From: an uncultured Flavobacteriales bacterium
GTDB taxonomy: Bacteria; Bacteroidota; Bacteroidia; Flavobacteriales_G; Salibacteraceae
Direction of reading: 5' to 3'
Length of the DNA stretch: 64,000 bases
Assembly (NCBI GenBank): GCA_943788145.1
Contig: CALSPD010000013.1
Location: 1-64,000, forward strand
The notes beneath the pieces were generated by a model. It did not search any database. It saw only the letters and a list, made by a program, of their open reading frames with translations, and was not told the origin of the DNA. Positions 28,224 through 37,544 of the stretch are shown one piece after another. Numbering within the stretch: position 1 is the stretch's first letter; each line of letters begins with the position of its first letter. The position numbers and the translations under genes were made by a program.

Positions 28224-28235
28224 AGCTGTGTTGGA

Positions 28236-28243
28236 CAAATGTA
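28236..28243 (-). promoter_or_regulatory. Putative -7 element of the porV-like/porU2-like operon
   Basis: TACATTTG on the minus strand, 12 nt before the ATG at 28223. Confidence 0.45.
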
Positions 28244-28417
28244 CGAAGGAAATGACTGTTGGGTTTGGACGCATTAAACTCGTTTTTCGGGTGAAAATTG
28301 TATTAAACGCTTTGAACCTTGTCGTTTGATGATGGGTGTCGCGAATCGTTGAACATGGCCAGTTTTAAAGCATTTCAAACCTATTCAGAGCCGTATTTAT
28401 TGCTGTCGATTAATCGC

Positions 28418-28425
28418 TATTTTTG
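28418..28425 (+). promoter_or_regulatory. Putative -7 element of the Cys-rich secreted protein gene
   Basis: TATTTTTG matches TAnnTTTG, with a TTG 15 bp upstream of it (28400-28402) and the ATG at 28451 about 25 nt downstream. Confidence 0.4.
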
Positions 28426-28450
28426 GATTAAACCAATTAATTTTATCATT

Positions 28451-28895
28451 ATGAAATCCTTCCTTCCTTCCTTCCCTTGCCCTAGCTGTGATCTTCACCT
28501 TATCGACAACGACAAATAACGCGCAAACGACTGTGATCACAATATATAATGTCCTTGGGACCTGTGATATGTGGATTCATGGATATGCGAATTCTAGTTG
28601 CGGTGCAACGCCATACCTTTCCAGTGGGGTTTGTGTTCCTGCAGGTACTACCGCAGTCTTAAATTCTATTGGGAGTGCGGGAGATGAGTGGGAGTATTTT
28701 TCTTTTCAGCCGGCTCCAGCAAGTGCAGGCTGTGGTAACCCAAATAATTGTGGCCATGCGCCTGATTATATTTTCAATCTTTATTATCAATCAATGGGCT
28801 GTGGAACGCCAACCACTTTTGTAGGTGGAAGTTGTCCTTGTGGTTCAAGCATAACGATTACTCAGCCTTCTGCAACGACTATTGAAATTCTTTAA
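28451..28895 (+). CDS. Small Cys-rich secreted protein with repeat-controlled frame (currently OFF)
   Basis: The ATG at 28451 opens MKSFLPSF and ends at a TAA at 28517-28519. A second open frame, beginning near 28455, encodes ALAVIFTLSTTTNNAQTTV and then about 125 aa rich in cysteine pairs (GTCDMW, SSCGAT, GCGNPNNCG, GCGTP, SCPCGS). Removing one TTCC unit from the tract at 28460-28475 joins them into a perfect signal peptide, MKSFLPSLALAVIFTLS, cleaved before or near QTT. So the gene is probably real and out of frame by one repeat unit. The function is unknown. It lies 23 bp before a type B T9SS cargo gene. Confidence 0.7.
28460..28475 (+). repeat. TTCC tetranucleotide repeat (4 units) in a signal-peptide region
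   Basis: Four tandem TTCC units lie at codons 4-8 of the gene starting at 28451. Three units restore the frame, four units give a stop after 22 codons. Confidence 0.85.
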
Positions 28896-28918
28896 ATTAA
28901 AGTTCATTATATCCTAGT

Positions 28919-31471
28919 TTGCCTCAAGTTCAGAGCATATTGACCTTACTTTTTGTTTGTCTCTTAAACGGTTTAATGGGCACTAAGGTTAGCTATGGTC
29001 AAAACATTACGCGCTGGCAGTTTTCTAAATTTAATGAACTTCAGATTCAGGAAGGATTTACAACCCATTCATCTATTAGTCAAATACCTAGCACATCTAA
29101 CGGCTGTAGTCATTATTTGAACGATTCTGTATTCTATTATGTATATAATGGGCAGGTTTATAATAAAGACCATAACATTGTTTCTAATGGATCAGGGCTT
29201 CTTAGCGATATTGGCAGCCCAAGTCTTGCAGTTCCGAGTTTTGACTTTGAGCGCTGGGTGATTTTCACAATGGAAGTGGAGTTTGATAGCAGCCTTAGCT
29301 TCTCGATCCTTGACCTAAGCCCCGATGGCTTTAATGGAAGCATCGATTCAAATACCAAAAACACCCTAATATCCGAGAATTCCAATGAATATTTATCTGG
29401 TTTTTTGGGTAAAGAACAAAATGCTCGATATGGCTTTGTGGTTTATCGAGATATTGTTGTCGATTCGTTGATGGTATTGAGTGTCGATCGAGTGACACTT
29501 GAAGTCAAGCCTTGGTCACGAATTCATTTGGGGCAATTCGATGAGTTTTTCGGTCATATGCGTATGCGATTCTCTGAATTAGGAGGGAAATTTGCCGTGG
29601 TCCAAGCTAAAGCGATTGGCGAAGAAGATTCCATTCTAATTGGCGACTATAGTGCCAAGACTGGTCTGCTCTCTAATCTTTTTAAAATCGGGTTTAATGA
29701 TATGTCAGGGCTACAAGAATTGGAATTTTCGGGCTCGGGCCAATATTTGTACTTCAACAACGCCACCAATTCTCCGGGATTCTATCGAGTTGATCTGGAG
29801 GCTGGGTCGCCAGGTCAAATCGAAGCATCGTTAGACACGGTCGTGAGTTCACTCTTAGGATGCTTTCAATTGGCCCCCTTTCGCGAGATATTTCACAGCA
29901 TAATTTTGGATTCGTGTATTGGAGCTTTATACAATCCTGAAGAATCAAATATTTCGCTGTTGGATTATGATTCCTGTTCAGTTTTTCTAAATGGTAATAT
30001 ATCATCCTTTTTTTTCCCAAGATACATGGCCGGAACACTTATAAATCGGATCGTGTATAGCGATAAATGTGATTCAACCTTTGCTTTCGATTTGTGGGGC
30101 ACGAAGGATTCTGTTCATTGGTCTTTTGGAGATGCTTCTTCAGGTTTAGCCAATAATGCAGTCGCCTTTCAAACAGCGCATCAATTTTCTGATACGGGTT
30201 GGTACACCATTAAGGCTATCATATATGACGGTATTTACATCGACTCTATTTACAGCATGGTTCATGTGAACGCTGGCTTGAACTCGAAAATGGCATTCGA
30301 TTCTACCATCTTGTTTTGCCAAGGGACAGATGTTAGTTTGATGGCAGTCAATCATCCATATTCAAAATTTACCTATGCCTGGTCCAATGGTGCCGTTAGT
30401 TCGGGTATATCTACTTCCGAAGCAGGCGAATATATTTTGAGTATATCGGATCGGTGTGATACGGTAGTTCAGCGGTTTACATTGATTGAACAAGATACCA
30501 TTTACCCTTCGTTACCAAATGACACTTCCATTTGCTCTTTTGATAGTATAACCTTAATTGTTCATGGCGAATCGCCTTTTGAAGTGCTTTGGAATACAGG
30601 CGACACTTCTTCTGCATTGAATATTTCAAGGGCTGGAAATTGGACCGTATCAGTAAAAAACGCCTGTGGTATTTTTTCTGATTCCATTCACATCGCAATC
30701 CAGCCATCGGCTGATGGGCGTCTTCCCGAAGACAGTATTTATTGTGCTGAGGGTCCTGTGATTTTGACTCGTCAAAATACGGACGGCATAACCTATATAT
30801 GGTCAAATGGTTCAAGTGAAGAGCAAATTCGTGTTGACTCATCTGGTTATGTTTCATTGATTAGCTATGGAGCGTGCGATTCACTTAACTCAGAAAGTTT
30901 AATAGAAATAGTCGGAATAATAAAGCCAGATTTAGGTGCATTTTCAAGTGTTTGTTCAGGCGAACAAGTAGAGCTTTTTAATCATGCTCGAATTAATCCA
31001 AACTATTCTCAGGATATGACTTATCACTGGTCAACGGGAGAAGAAACTGAATCCATATGGGTGTCCGATTCGGGACGCTATTGGCTAAATCTTCAATACG
31101 GAACTTGCTCGGTAAGAGATACGGTCCAAGTCGATTTTCGAGGTGATTGTTACGACCATTGTAAACCTGCACCACCAAATATCATTACCCCAAATGCGGA
31201 TGGCGTTAATGACGTGTTTAAATTAGAAATGCTTTGCGAAATGACTGATATTGAAGTAAATGTCTATAACCGTTGGGGGCAATTATTGGCAAGTAAAAAA
31301 GGGGAGGAATTCAAAAATCAATACAGTCAATCACGTTTTGTTTTCAATTGGGATGGCCGTGTGGAGGGTTTTTTAGTGGCCGAAGGAGTCTATTTTTATC
31401 ACATTTCTTACAAGCCGAAGGAGGCGAGTAACTTTAAAAGTTATCGAGGTAGCTTTCATGTAATCTATTGA
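28919..31471 (+). CDS. Large secreted protein with PKD-like domains and type B (gliding-associated) T9SS tail
   Basis: The 850-aa product has a signal peptide (ILTLLFVCLLNGLMGTKVSYGQ), an N-terminal beta-propeller-like region, a PKD domain near residues 385-445 (VHWSFGDASSG), repeated WSNG/WNTG beta-sandwich segments, and the C-terminal CHU_C domain NIITPNADGVNDVF ... YNRWGQLL ... FNWDGRVEG ... GVYFYHISY. Type B tails are exported by T9SS and often stay at the cell surface or support adhesion. A TTG start at 28919 is used because no ATG lies between it and the upstream stop. It is a homologue in layout of the gene at 44939-47604. Confidence 0.85.
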   Translation: MPQVQSILTLLFVCLLNGLMGTKVSYGQNITRWQFSKFNELQIQEGFTTHSSISQIPSTSNGCSHYLNDSVFYYVYNGQVYNKDHNIVSNGSGLLSDIGSPSLAVPSFDFERWVIFTMEVEFDSSLSFSILDLSPDGFNGSIDSNTKNTLISENSNEYLSGFLGKEQNARYGFVVYRDIVVDSLMVLSVDRVTLEVKPWSRIHLGQFDEFFGHMRMRFSELGGKFAVVQAKAIGEEDSILIGDYSAKTGLLSNLFKIGFNDMSGLQELEFSGSGQYLYFNNATNSPGFYRVDLEAGSPGQIEASLDTVVSSLLGCFQLAPFREIFHSIILDSCIGALYNPEESNISLLDYDSCSVFLNGNISSFFFPRYMAGTLINRIVYSDKCDSTFAFDLWGTKDSVHWSFGDASSGLANNAVAFQTAHQFSDTGWYTIKAIIYDGIYIDSIYSMVHVNAGLNSKMAFDSTILFCQGTDVSLMAVNHPYSKFTYAWSNGAVSSGISTSEAGEYILSISDRCDTVVQRFTLIEQDTIYPSLPNDTSICSFDSITLIVHGESPFEVLWNTGDTSSALNISRAGNWTVSVKNACGIFSDSIHIAIQPSADGRLPEDSIYCAEGPVILTRQNTDGITYIWSNGSSEEQIRVDSSGYVSLISYGACDSLNSESLIEIVGIIKPDLGAFSSVCSGEQVELFNHARINPNYSQDMTYHWSTGEETESIWVSDSGRYWLNLQYGTCSVRDTVQVDFRGDCYDHCKPAPPNIITPNADGVNDVFKLEMLCEMTDIEVNVYNRWGQLLASKKGEEFKNQYSQSRFVFNWDGRVEGFLVAEGVYFYHISYKPKEASNFKSYRGSFHVIY

Positions 31472-31540
31472 GACATTCCAATTTGCAATGGAAGTGACAT
31501 TCTATTCACTCATTGATTGAACACCAATATCTTCGCCCCG

Positions 31541-32431
31541 ATGAATGCAGTGATTCGATTTATACCAAACGCCTTAACGCTAGGCAATGTCGCCATGGGC
31601 GTATTGGGGATAGTGCTGATTGCTAAAGAAGAGATGGTTTTAGCTATTTATTGCGTGGCAATAGCGCTAGTGTTGGACTTTTTAGACGGCTTTGTTGCTC
31701 GTCTGCTTAAAGTTCAAGGGCCGCTTGGAGCGCAGCTCGACAGCCTTGCCGACATGATCACCTTTGGGGCTTTGCCGGCTTTAATCTTGTTTCAAATGAT
31801 CAGCATTTCGCGCGGCATCTATTTTACAGATGTTGCACTTTGGACTGCAGCCGATTTTCTGAATTGCTCAGTGGCCTTGCTCGTCCCAATGGGAGCCGCC
31901 TATCGGCTAGCAGTTTTTAACCTCGACAATACTTATAGGCCACATTTCATGGGGCTTCCTGTTCCTGCCATGACGATGTTAGTCATTTCCATACCCTTGG
32001 TTTTAGAAGCCCACTATCACTTGAATTTTTATTACTTGATATCCGATTCCTTCATTAACATCATAGGAGATGAGCGAAATTGGGATGCTTCAGATTATGT
32101 AGTAGTGAAAATGATGTATCGGCCCATTACATATCAACTAACAAGCGTACTAATGATGCTGATGATGGTTGTTAAAATCCCAATGTTGTCATTGAAATTT
32201 CATGGATTCTCCTGGTCCGAAAATAAGTGGCGATACGCCATTTTGATTTGGGTCGCCCTGTGTTACATCATCTTTTTAGTTCCATATACCAGCATCTTTT
32301 TGATCGACTTTGGCTTGATCGACTTTTTAATCCTTCCAATCTTTATGGCTGGATATTTTATTCTCTCATGGATTTATGCCATTTTTGGCGCCCCAAAACT
32401 TGAACCACATTCACATGAAATTCAAAGCTGA
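31541..32431 (+). CDS. pssA: CDP-diacylglycerol-serine O-phosphatidyltransferase
   Basis: This multi-pass membrane protein of about 296 aa holds the CDP-alcohol phosphotransferase motif: DFLDGFVARLL followed by GAQLDSLADMI, fitting DGx2AR-x8-Gx3Dx3D. Flavobacterial PssA proteins have this length and the two-part membrane topology. It makes phosphatidylserine on the way to phosphatidylethanolamine. A TTG 24 nt upstream is in frame, but the ATG at 31541 (MNAVIRFIPNALTLGN) begins at the conserved N-terminus. It overlaps purS. Confidence 0.88.
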   Translation: MNAVIRFIPNALTLGNVAMGVLGIVLIAKEEMVLAIYCVAIALVLDFLDGFVARLLKVQGPLGAQLDSLADMITFGALPALILFQMISISRGIYFTDVALWTAADFLNCSVALLVPMGAAYRLAVFNLDNTYRPHFMGLPVPAMTMLVISIPLVLEAHYHLNFYYLISDSFINIIGDERNWDASDYVVVKMMYRPITYQLTSVLMMLMMVVKIPMLSLKFHGFSWSENKWRYAILIWVALCYIIFLVPYTSIFLIDFGLIDFLILPIFMAGYFILSWIYAIFGAPKLEPHSHEIQS

Positions 32432-32666
32432 AATTGACATCATGCCACACGCTAATTTGTTGGACCCACAGGGGAAGGCTGTGTCTTCATCCATGAAAAA
32501 TTTGGGTCTTAGCGAAATCACGAATGTGAGAATTGGCAAGCACATTAGCCTAGAGATTGAAGCTGCAAATGAATCGGAAGCTGGCGCGAAGGTTGACGAT
32601 GCTTGTAAACGACTTTTGTGCAACCAAATCGTTGAAGGTTATAGTTTTTCGCTTAAAAGCATCTAG
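32415..32666 (+). CDS. purS: Phosphoribosylformylglycinamidine synthase, PurS subunit
   Basis: The 83-aa protein starts [23 protein letters not shown] and contains SSSMKNLGL and [11 protein letters not shown], the PurS fold. PurS bridges PurL and PurQ in the purine pathway. The ATG at 32415 lies inside the end of pssA (17-bp overlap). The purL and purQ genes are not in this window. Confidence 0.9.
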   Translation: MKFKAEIDIMPHANLLDPQGKAVSSSMKNLGLSEITNVRIGKHISLEIEAANESEAGAKVDDACKRLLCNQIVEGYSFSLKSI

Positions 32667-33763
32667 GCGTTTGGGTCTGAAATAATCAGACTACAAACGT
32701 TACAGGATTTTTTCTCCACCATAATCGGACTTCCGCCTGCTAAGCCGTCTAAGCCTTCATACTTATTCGTGTTGATTTTTTCTTCTCGCGTAATCTGAAT
32801 TTTATCCGATCCACAGCGCGGACAATGGTCGGCTAGAATTTCGAAACCATCTTTATGAGCGCGGTCGAAAATGTTTTCTAACTCCTTTGCAGAAAGAAAC
32901 TGCGTGGCTAGATAGTGCTTAAATTCTTCCTTCGAATTATCGGTAAAGGTGGCGAATCGAAAGTGCTGCATAAATGCAAGCTCCAGCGGTGTTAATGATT
33001 TTAGAAAATGGGTCAATGCTTCGGACTTCGAGTGATTTTTACGCAATTCAAAATTTTGTCCCAAATAGACCCTTCGCACTTCGGGATCAGCAGTGAGTTC
33101 TTCGGCCGTGCCAGCCTTCAATATATTTCCCTCAAACAAAAGGTAGGCTCGATCGGTGATGGACAGGGTTTCCTGAACATTATGATCGGTGATTAATATG
33201 CCAATATTTTTGCTTTTCAACGTAGAAACGATGAATTGAATGTCTTCCACAGCAATCGGGTCTACGCCAGCAAACGGCTCATCCAAGAGGATAAAACTTG
33301 GGTCAGACGCTAAAGCGCGCGCTATTTCGGTTCGCCTTCGTTCGCCTCCAGAAAGTAAATCGCCTCGGTTTTTGCGCACCATTTGCAAGCCAAATTCATC
33401 TAAGAGCGATTCCAATTTTTGGGCTTGTTGAGCTCGACTCAAACCTTTTTTCATTTCCAAAACGGCCTTGATGTTGTCTTCAACGCTGAGCTTGCGAAAC
33501 ACGGATGCTTCTTGGGGCAAATAACCTACACCCAGCTGTGCACGCTTAAACATGGGTAATCCAGTGATGTTGCTTTTATCTAAAAAGATTTGACCTTCAT
33601 TTGGTTTTATCAACCCAACTATCATGTAGAATGTTGTCGTTTTTCCGGCACCATTTGGTCCAAGTAATCCAACGATTTCACCCTGTTTCACTTCAACCGA
33701 AACGCCTTTGACCACCGTTCGACTGCCATATTTTTTTATGAGGTTATCAGCTCGAAGTATCAT
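32663..33763 (-). CDS. lptB: LPS export ABC ATPase LptB with C-terminal zinc-ribbon-like extension
   Basis: Residues 1-241 are a normal LptB: Walker [11 protein letters not shown]-loop [12 protein letters not shown], signature LSGGERRR, Walker [14 protein letters not shown] and an end at [11 protein letters not shown]. It drives LPS extraction with LptFG. An extra 120-residue tail follows that includes [24 protein letters not shown] and two cysteine pairs, CPRCGSDKI and CNVCSLI, near residues 319-359. The tail is in the same uninterrupted frame and is not part of the usual 240-250-aa family. It looks like a zinc-binding ribbon. The gene starts 3 bp after the DUF5686 gene and belongs to a tatC-DUF5686-lptB unit. 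Confidence 0.9.
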   Translation of the reverse strand: MILRADNLIKKYGSRTVVKGVSVEVKQGEIVGLLGPNGAGKTTTFYMIVGLIKPNEGQIFLDKSNITGLPMFKRAQLGVGYLPQEASVFRKLSVEDNIKAVLEMKKGLSRAQQAQKLESLLDEFGLQMVRKNRGDLLSGGERRRTEIARALASDPSFILLDEPFAGVDPIAVEDIQFIVSTLKSKNIGILITDHNVQETLSITDRAYLLFEGNILKAGTAEELTADPEVRRVYLGQNFELRKNHSKSEALTHFLKSLTPLELAFMQHFRFATFTDNSKEEFKHYLATQFLSAKELENIFDRAHKDGFEILADHCPRCGSDKIQITREEKINTNKYEGLDGLAGGSPIMVEKKSCNVCSLIISDPNA

Positions 33764-33766
33764 GGA

Positions 33767-36241
33767 TTAAAATTCAATTTGGAAGGTAAGTCGAACGCCA
33801 AATGGAACCACATTTGGATTGTTCAAATATGACAATCTCCAGAGCGCATCAACCCTAAAAATCTTTAAAATATTCTCGACGCCAATGCCGGCCTCGAAAT
33901 ACGGCTTTTTGAGGCTGTATAAATTGGTGGGAAATTCAAGTTCATTTCCATGCGCATTGGAAAGCCCTCCCATGGCACTTCGTAACGTGGCCACCTCTCG
34001 CCAATTGAGTTTTCGCATCAGCGGTACTTTGTTGAAAAGCAATCCGTTAAAATGGTGGGTGTAAAACAACGTAACCCACTCATCGCTAATGAATTCGTAG
34101 TAATTCATTAGGTTGTAGGCAAATTCGTCATAAAAGTAAGTTTGATTTCCAGGAAACATCTGCAACAGCGGGTAAGGCACGGTTCCCCAAATTTTCCCCA
34201 CTTCTAAAATGAATTCACTCTGACCAATCGGATTAATGGGAATACGATCGGAAATTCGGAAGGTTAATCGCTGATAATCGTAAGCTCCACCCAGAAAGCC
34301 GTTAATTCCAATTCGCGCGTTGAATTCAAAAATTGGATACTTGGTTCCAAGGCTGTATCGGTCAAGGTTTCCATTTATGAATTGTTCGCGATAGGCAAAG
34401 CGTAAAGAAAATCCGAATTCAGTTGTCTTGATGCGATTGATGTCATCAAGACTGCCATCCGTTGCCCGTTGCTGAAAAAGCACATCGCCCACAGACCATA
34501 AATCTTTGCTGCTCAACTCGAATTTTGTGCTGAATCCAGGGAAATACTCAATTTCATATCCTGCCTTGTATTCCTCATAAGCATTGAACCGAAAAGGCGC
34601 CCTTCTGAAAACCGATGACAAAATATTGTCCGTTCGCCAGGCATTGGCACTCTGGCCCAATTGTTCCAAATCTTGTCGAAGAGAAACGTGGGCTATTTGC
34701 CTTGGGCTTTTAGATATGAAATAACGGCTTGCCGCATTGTATTTAAAGCGCTCATCCTTGAGCCCATAAGCCAGATAGCCACTTAACTCGAGCCGAGTGC
34801 TGAAATCGCTGTTGGTTCGTCCGCCAAATCGAAGCCGTGCCCCCTCAACTTGATTGAAGCTAAACGCGGTGAAGTAAGGTCCCAAGTCCACATACTTCAT
34901 TTCATAGTGTCCATTTACAAATAGCGTGATGATATCGACATAGGTGCGAAAAGCTCGAATCTGCTGAATGGTATCGACCATCTCATATACCCGATATTCA
35001 TTCTCACTCAATTTTTCAGGGCGCTTTTCATTCCAATATTCATCATCAAAGTCGCTCGCACCATCGGCTACTTTGATGTTGTTGAACGTGCTGTAGAACG
35101 AGTTATCCTTTGGTTCGTTGATGATGAAATCGGAGTACATCGTAGTTTTTCTTCCGTAGAATCCAATGGATTTATTTGAAATATTGAAGTCAATAACCAC
35201 GTTTTCTTTGGTCATCATCCAGATTTCATCCTCTACCTGATCGTACTCCTGATACACGGAAAAGGTATTGATCCAGTTGATGTTGGCGTCTTCCATGATG
35301 TTGGCTTGTATCTGCTTCAAAGCATACGTAGTGTCGTGTATCCACATATCGCCTTCGAATACTAGCTCGCCTTTCCTTCGCGGAATAAAAGTTACTTTAT
35401 AGCACCACTGCTTATCGATAAAGGCGCTGTCCATCAAAAAGTATTTGTAAGACACCATACCGAAATCTGATAGCGGACTCACGAAGCTTTTTCCAAAGGC
35501 ATCGACATAATTGTGGTAAACATTGGTGTTCTGATACATATCACCCAACAACTGGCTTACGCTTTCATTTTTCACTCCAGCCACCTTGGTTGCATTGATG
35601 ATTTCCATGGAGCTTTTCGGGTTTTTGCGATAGAAATAGCGCGATGATGACTCTGTAAGAAAAATCGGGAGGAAAGGTTTATCTTCAGAAGTTGTGTCCA
35701 TATTATCAAACACAAAATCAAATGGTTTCATCACCTTCTGATTGGTGAACTTCTCATTGATATTATTCATATCAAACTCAATCTTGTTATAGACATCGTA
35801 TTCGTAGGCTTCCAGCTTTTCACGGTTGTTTGCTGCTTTGTTGCGCACAACTTTTTTCATCAATTCTACAGCTGGATCCTTCGTTTTTTTATCTGCAACA
35901 ATGTTCACAGGGCCGAGCGAAATTCCAGCCACTTCCAGTTTAAAATCCAAAACCTGGGCTTTATCGGGTTTCACACGCTGTGCTTGTCGCTTAAAACCAA
36001 GAACAGATACAATAAGTGAATCAGTTGGGTAGTATGTCTCAATGCGATAATTCCCATATTCATCCGTGGTGGCGCCTATTTTACTGTCTTTAAAATAGAC
36101 GTTGGCGAATGGAATGGGTTCTTGACTTTCAGTCTCTATCACATGACCAGTAACCAAAGTGCGCTGGGCTTTTGCGTCTACACATGCAAAAACTAAGCTC
36201 AATAGGAGCAGCGAAAGCCATATGAAATGGATTTTTTTCAA
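33767..36241 (-). CDS. DUF5686 outer-membrane protein with carboxypeptidase-regulatory-like domain
   Basis: This 824-aa protein has a signal peptide (HFIWLSLLLLSLVFACVDAKAQ), a carboxypeptidase-D regulatory-like beta-sandwich at residues 27-110 (VTGHVIETESQEPIPFANVYFKDSKIGATTD), and a long DUF5686 region ending in aromatic-rich beta strands and F at the C-terminus, as in outer-membrane barrels. The function is unknown. It lies between tatC and lptB, a conserved neighbourhood in Flavobacteriia that suggests an envelope role. Confidence 0.88.
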   Translation of the reverse strand: MKKIHFIWLSLLLLSLVFACVDAKAQRTLVTGHVIETESQEPIPFANVYFKDSKIGATTDEYGNYRIETYYPTDSLIVSVLGFKRQAQRVKPDKAQVLDFKLEVAGISLGPVNIVADKKTKDPAVELMKKVVRNKAANNREKLEAYEYDVYNKIEFDMNNINEKFTNQKVMKPFDFVFDNMDTTSEDKPFLPIFLTESSSRYFYRKNPKSSMEIINATKVAGVKNESVSQLLGDMYQNTNVYHNYVDAFGKSFVSPLSDFGMVSYKYFLMDSAFIDKQWCYKVTFIPRRKGELVFEGDMWIHDTTYALKQIQANIMEDANINWINTFSVYQEYDQVEDEIWMMTKENVVIDFNISNKSIGFYGRKTTMYSDFIINEPKDNSFYSTFNNIKVADGASDFDDEYWNEKRPEKLSENEYRVYEMVDTIQQIRAFRTYVDIITLFVNGHYEMKYVDLGPYFTAFSFNQVEGARLRFGGRTNSDFSTRLELSGYLAYGLKDERFKYNAASRYFISKSPRQIAHVSLRQDLEQLGQSANAWRTDNILSSVFRRAPFRFNAYEEYKAGYEIEYFPGFSTKFELSSKDLWSVGDVLFQQRATDGSLDDINRIKTTEFGFSLRFAYREQFINGNLDRYSLGTKYPIFEFNARIGINGFLGGAYDYQRLTFRISDRIPINPIGQSEFILEVGKIWGTVPYPLLQMFPGNQTYFYDEFAYNLMNYYEFISDEWVTLFYTHHFNGLLFNKVPLMRKLNWREVATLRSAMGGLSNAHGNELEFPTNLYSLKKPYFEAGIGVENILKIFRVDALWRLSYLNNPNVVPFGVRLTFQIEF

Positions 36242-36272
36242 TGCATTTTTTGGTTGCGAAAAGGGGGCAATG

Positions 36273-37103
36273 TTAGTCAGCCTGACGTTTTTTTACAATA
36301 CTTGAGATTCGAATACTGACTTCATAGAGTATCAAAATTGGAATGGTTACCAATATTTGACTAAAAATATCTGGCGGTGTGATCACAGCCGATAATATAA
36401 GAGCCCCAACAATAGCGTGTCGCCTATAAGCCCTCAGCATGGTCGGTGTTAGGATTCCAGCCTTTGTTAGAAAAAACACCAACACGGGAAGTTCGAAAAC
36501 AGCACCGCAAGCCAAAACTACACTTGTCACAAGCGAAACATACGTACTCAAAGTGGGGCTATTCAATACTTCAGCACTGACCTGATAATTCAAAAAGAAG
36601 TTGATGGAAAGCGGACAGATAACATAATAACCAAAAAGAACGCCACTCAAGAATAGAAAGGAGGTTGCAGAGACGAAGCCACGAGCGTATTTCCGTTCCG
36701 ATACTTTAAGTCCGGGCTTAATAAACCGCCACACTTCCCATAATAAATAGGGAAAGGAAATGATTAATCCGGCTACTAATGAGATAAGGATATGGGCACT
36801 AAACTGTCCGGCCATGGTGAGGTTGACCAAAGGCGGCAAATTCTGACCGATACAAATGGCTCCATCAGGAAACATCGTTGGAATCAGTTCGCTCATTTTA
36901 TCGCTGAATTTGCACAGCAATCGGTAAGTTGGAAAGGTGGATTGTTTTGGTCCGAAAATGATGACATCGAAAATAAAGCCCTTAAAAATGAATGAGCCAA
37001 TGGCCGCAATAAGCACAGCACTTACAGCACGCACGAGGTGCCACCTCAACACCTCGAGGTGGTCCAAGAAAGACATTTCATCACTTGTAATTTGGTCTGA
37101 CAT
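36273..37103 (-). CDS. tatC: Twin-arginine translocase subunit TatC
   Basis: The 276-aa protein begins MSDQITSDEMSFLDHLEVLRWHLVRAVSAVL and has six membrane segments. The periplasmic loop between the first two contains GPKQSTFPTYRLLCKFSDKM, typical of Bacteroidota TatC, and the conserved FSAHILISLVAGLIISFPYLLWEVWRFIKPGL follows. TatC binds twin-arginine signal peptides. TatA/B is not in the window. Confidence 0.94.
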   Translation of the reverse strand: MSDQITSDEMSFLDHLEVLRWHLVRAVSAVLIAAIGSFIFKGFIFDVIIFGPKQSTFPTYRLLCKFSDKMSELIPTMFPDGAICIGQNLPPLVNLTMAGQFSAHILISLVAGLIISFPYLLWEVWRFIKPGLKVSERKYARGFVSATSFLFLSGVLFGYYVICPLSINFFLNYQVSAEVLNSPTLSTYVSLVTSVVLACGAVFELPVLVFFLTKAGILTPTMLRAYRRHAIVGALILSAVITPPDIFSQILVTIPILILYEVSIRISSIVKKRQAD

Positions 37104-37214
37104 GACGCGTAATTATGCGGCCGCAAAGATGAAGCAATTAAAAGATTCAAACCGATTCAACCTTTATACTTTATTAGGCTTGCTTTGAAATTGCCGAATA
37201 AATCGACTTACTCA

Positions 37215-37245
37215 TTTGAATATGTGAAGTTTAAAGCTACATTTG
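37215..37245 (+). promoter_or_regulatory. Complete Bacteroidota promoter: TTTG, 19-bp spacer, TACATTTG
   Basis: TTTG at 37215-37218 and TACATTTG at 37238-37245 are separated by 19 bp, the ideal spacing. Five nt later is a GTG at 37251, so the transcript would be leaderless. Confidence 0.6.
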
Positions 37246-37250
37246 GACCT

Positions 37251-37508
37251 GTGAAAAACGTTTTGTCCAAATTCATATTATTCTCTTTTGTAGTTGTGAG
37301 TTCGCTCGGGGCTTTTGAAAGTGATGCTAGGTCTAACCTAGATTCGATAAACGTGGATGGTAAAGTCTTGATCATCACATCAGAAGATTTGATCGGGTAT
37401 CAATTACAGCCAAAAACAAATCGGACAAACCAACGCGATGCTCAGGATGAAGGAAGCTTTACCTTTAAATTCCCGAACATTTTTAACGTTTTTCGGTCTT
37501 TATTCTAG
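37251..37508 (+). CDS. Small exported protein of unknown function (85 aa)
   Basis: Starting at the GTG at 37251, the protein begins with a clear signal peptide (VKNVLSKFILFSFVVVSSLGAFESDA) and continues for about 60 mostly polar residues, ending FKFPNIFNVFRSLF. The frame is open upstream to 37185, but a full promoter element ends 5 nt before the GTG, so the shorter start is preferred. I do not recognise the family. It lies between divergent tatC and codirectional ctaA, 36 bp before ctaA. Confidence 0.65.
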   Translation: MKNVLSKFILFSFVVVSSLGAFESDARSNLDSINVDGKVLIITSEDLIGYQLQPKTNRTNQRDAQDEGSFTFKFPNIFNVFRSLF

Positions 37509-37544
37509 GCAGTTCATTTGCTTCGCAGTGAATTATAGATTTTA

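Noticed and set aside
28224-28274. Longer start for the PorV/PorQ-like gene
   Set aside because: The added residues hide the signal peptide and include the TACATTTG promoter element.
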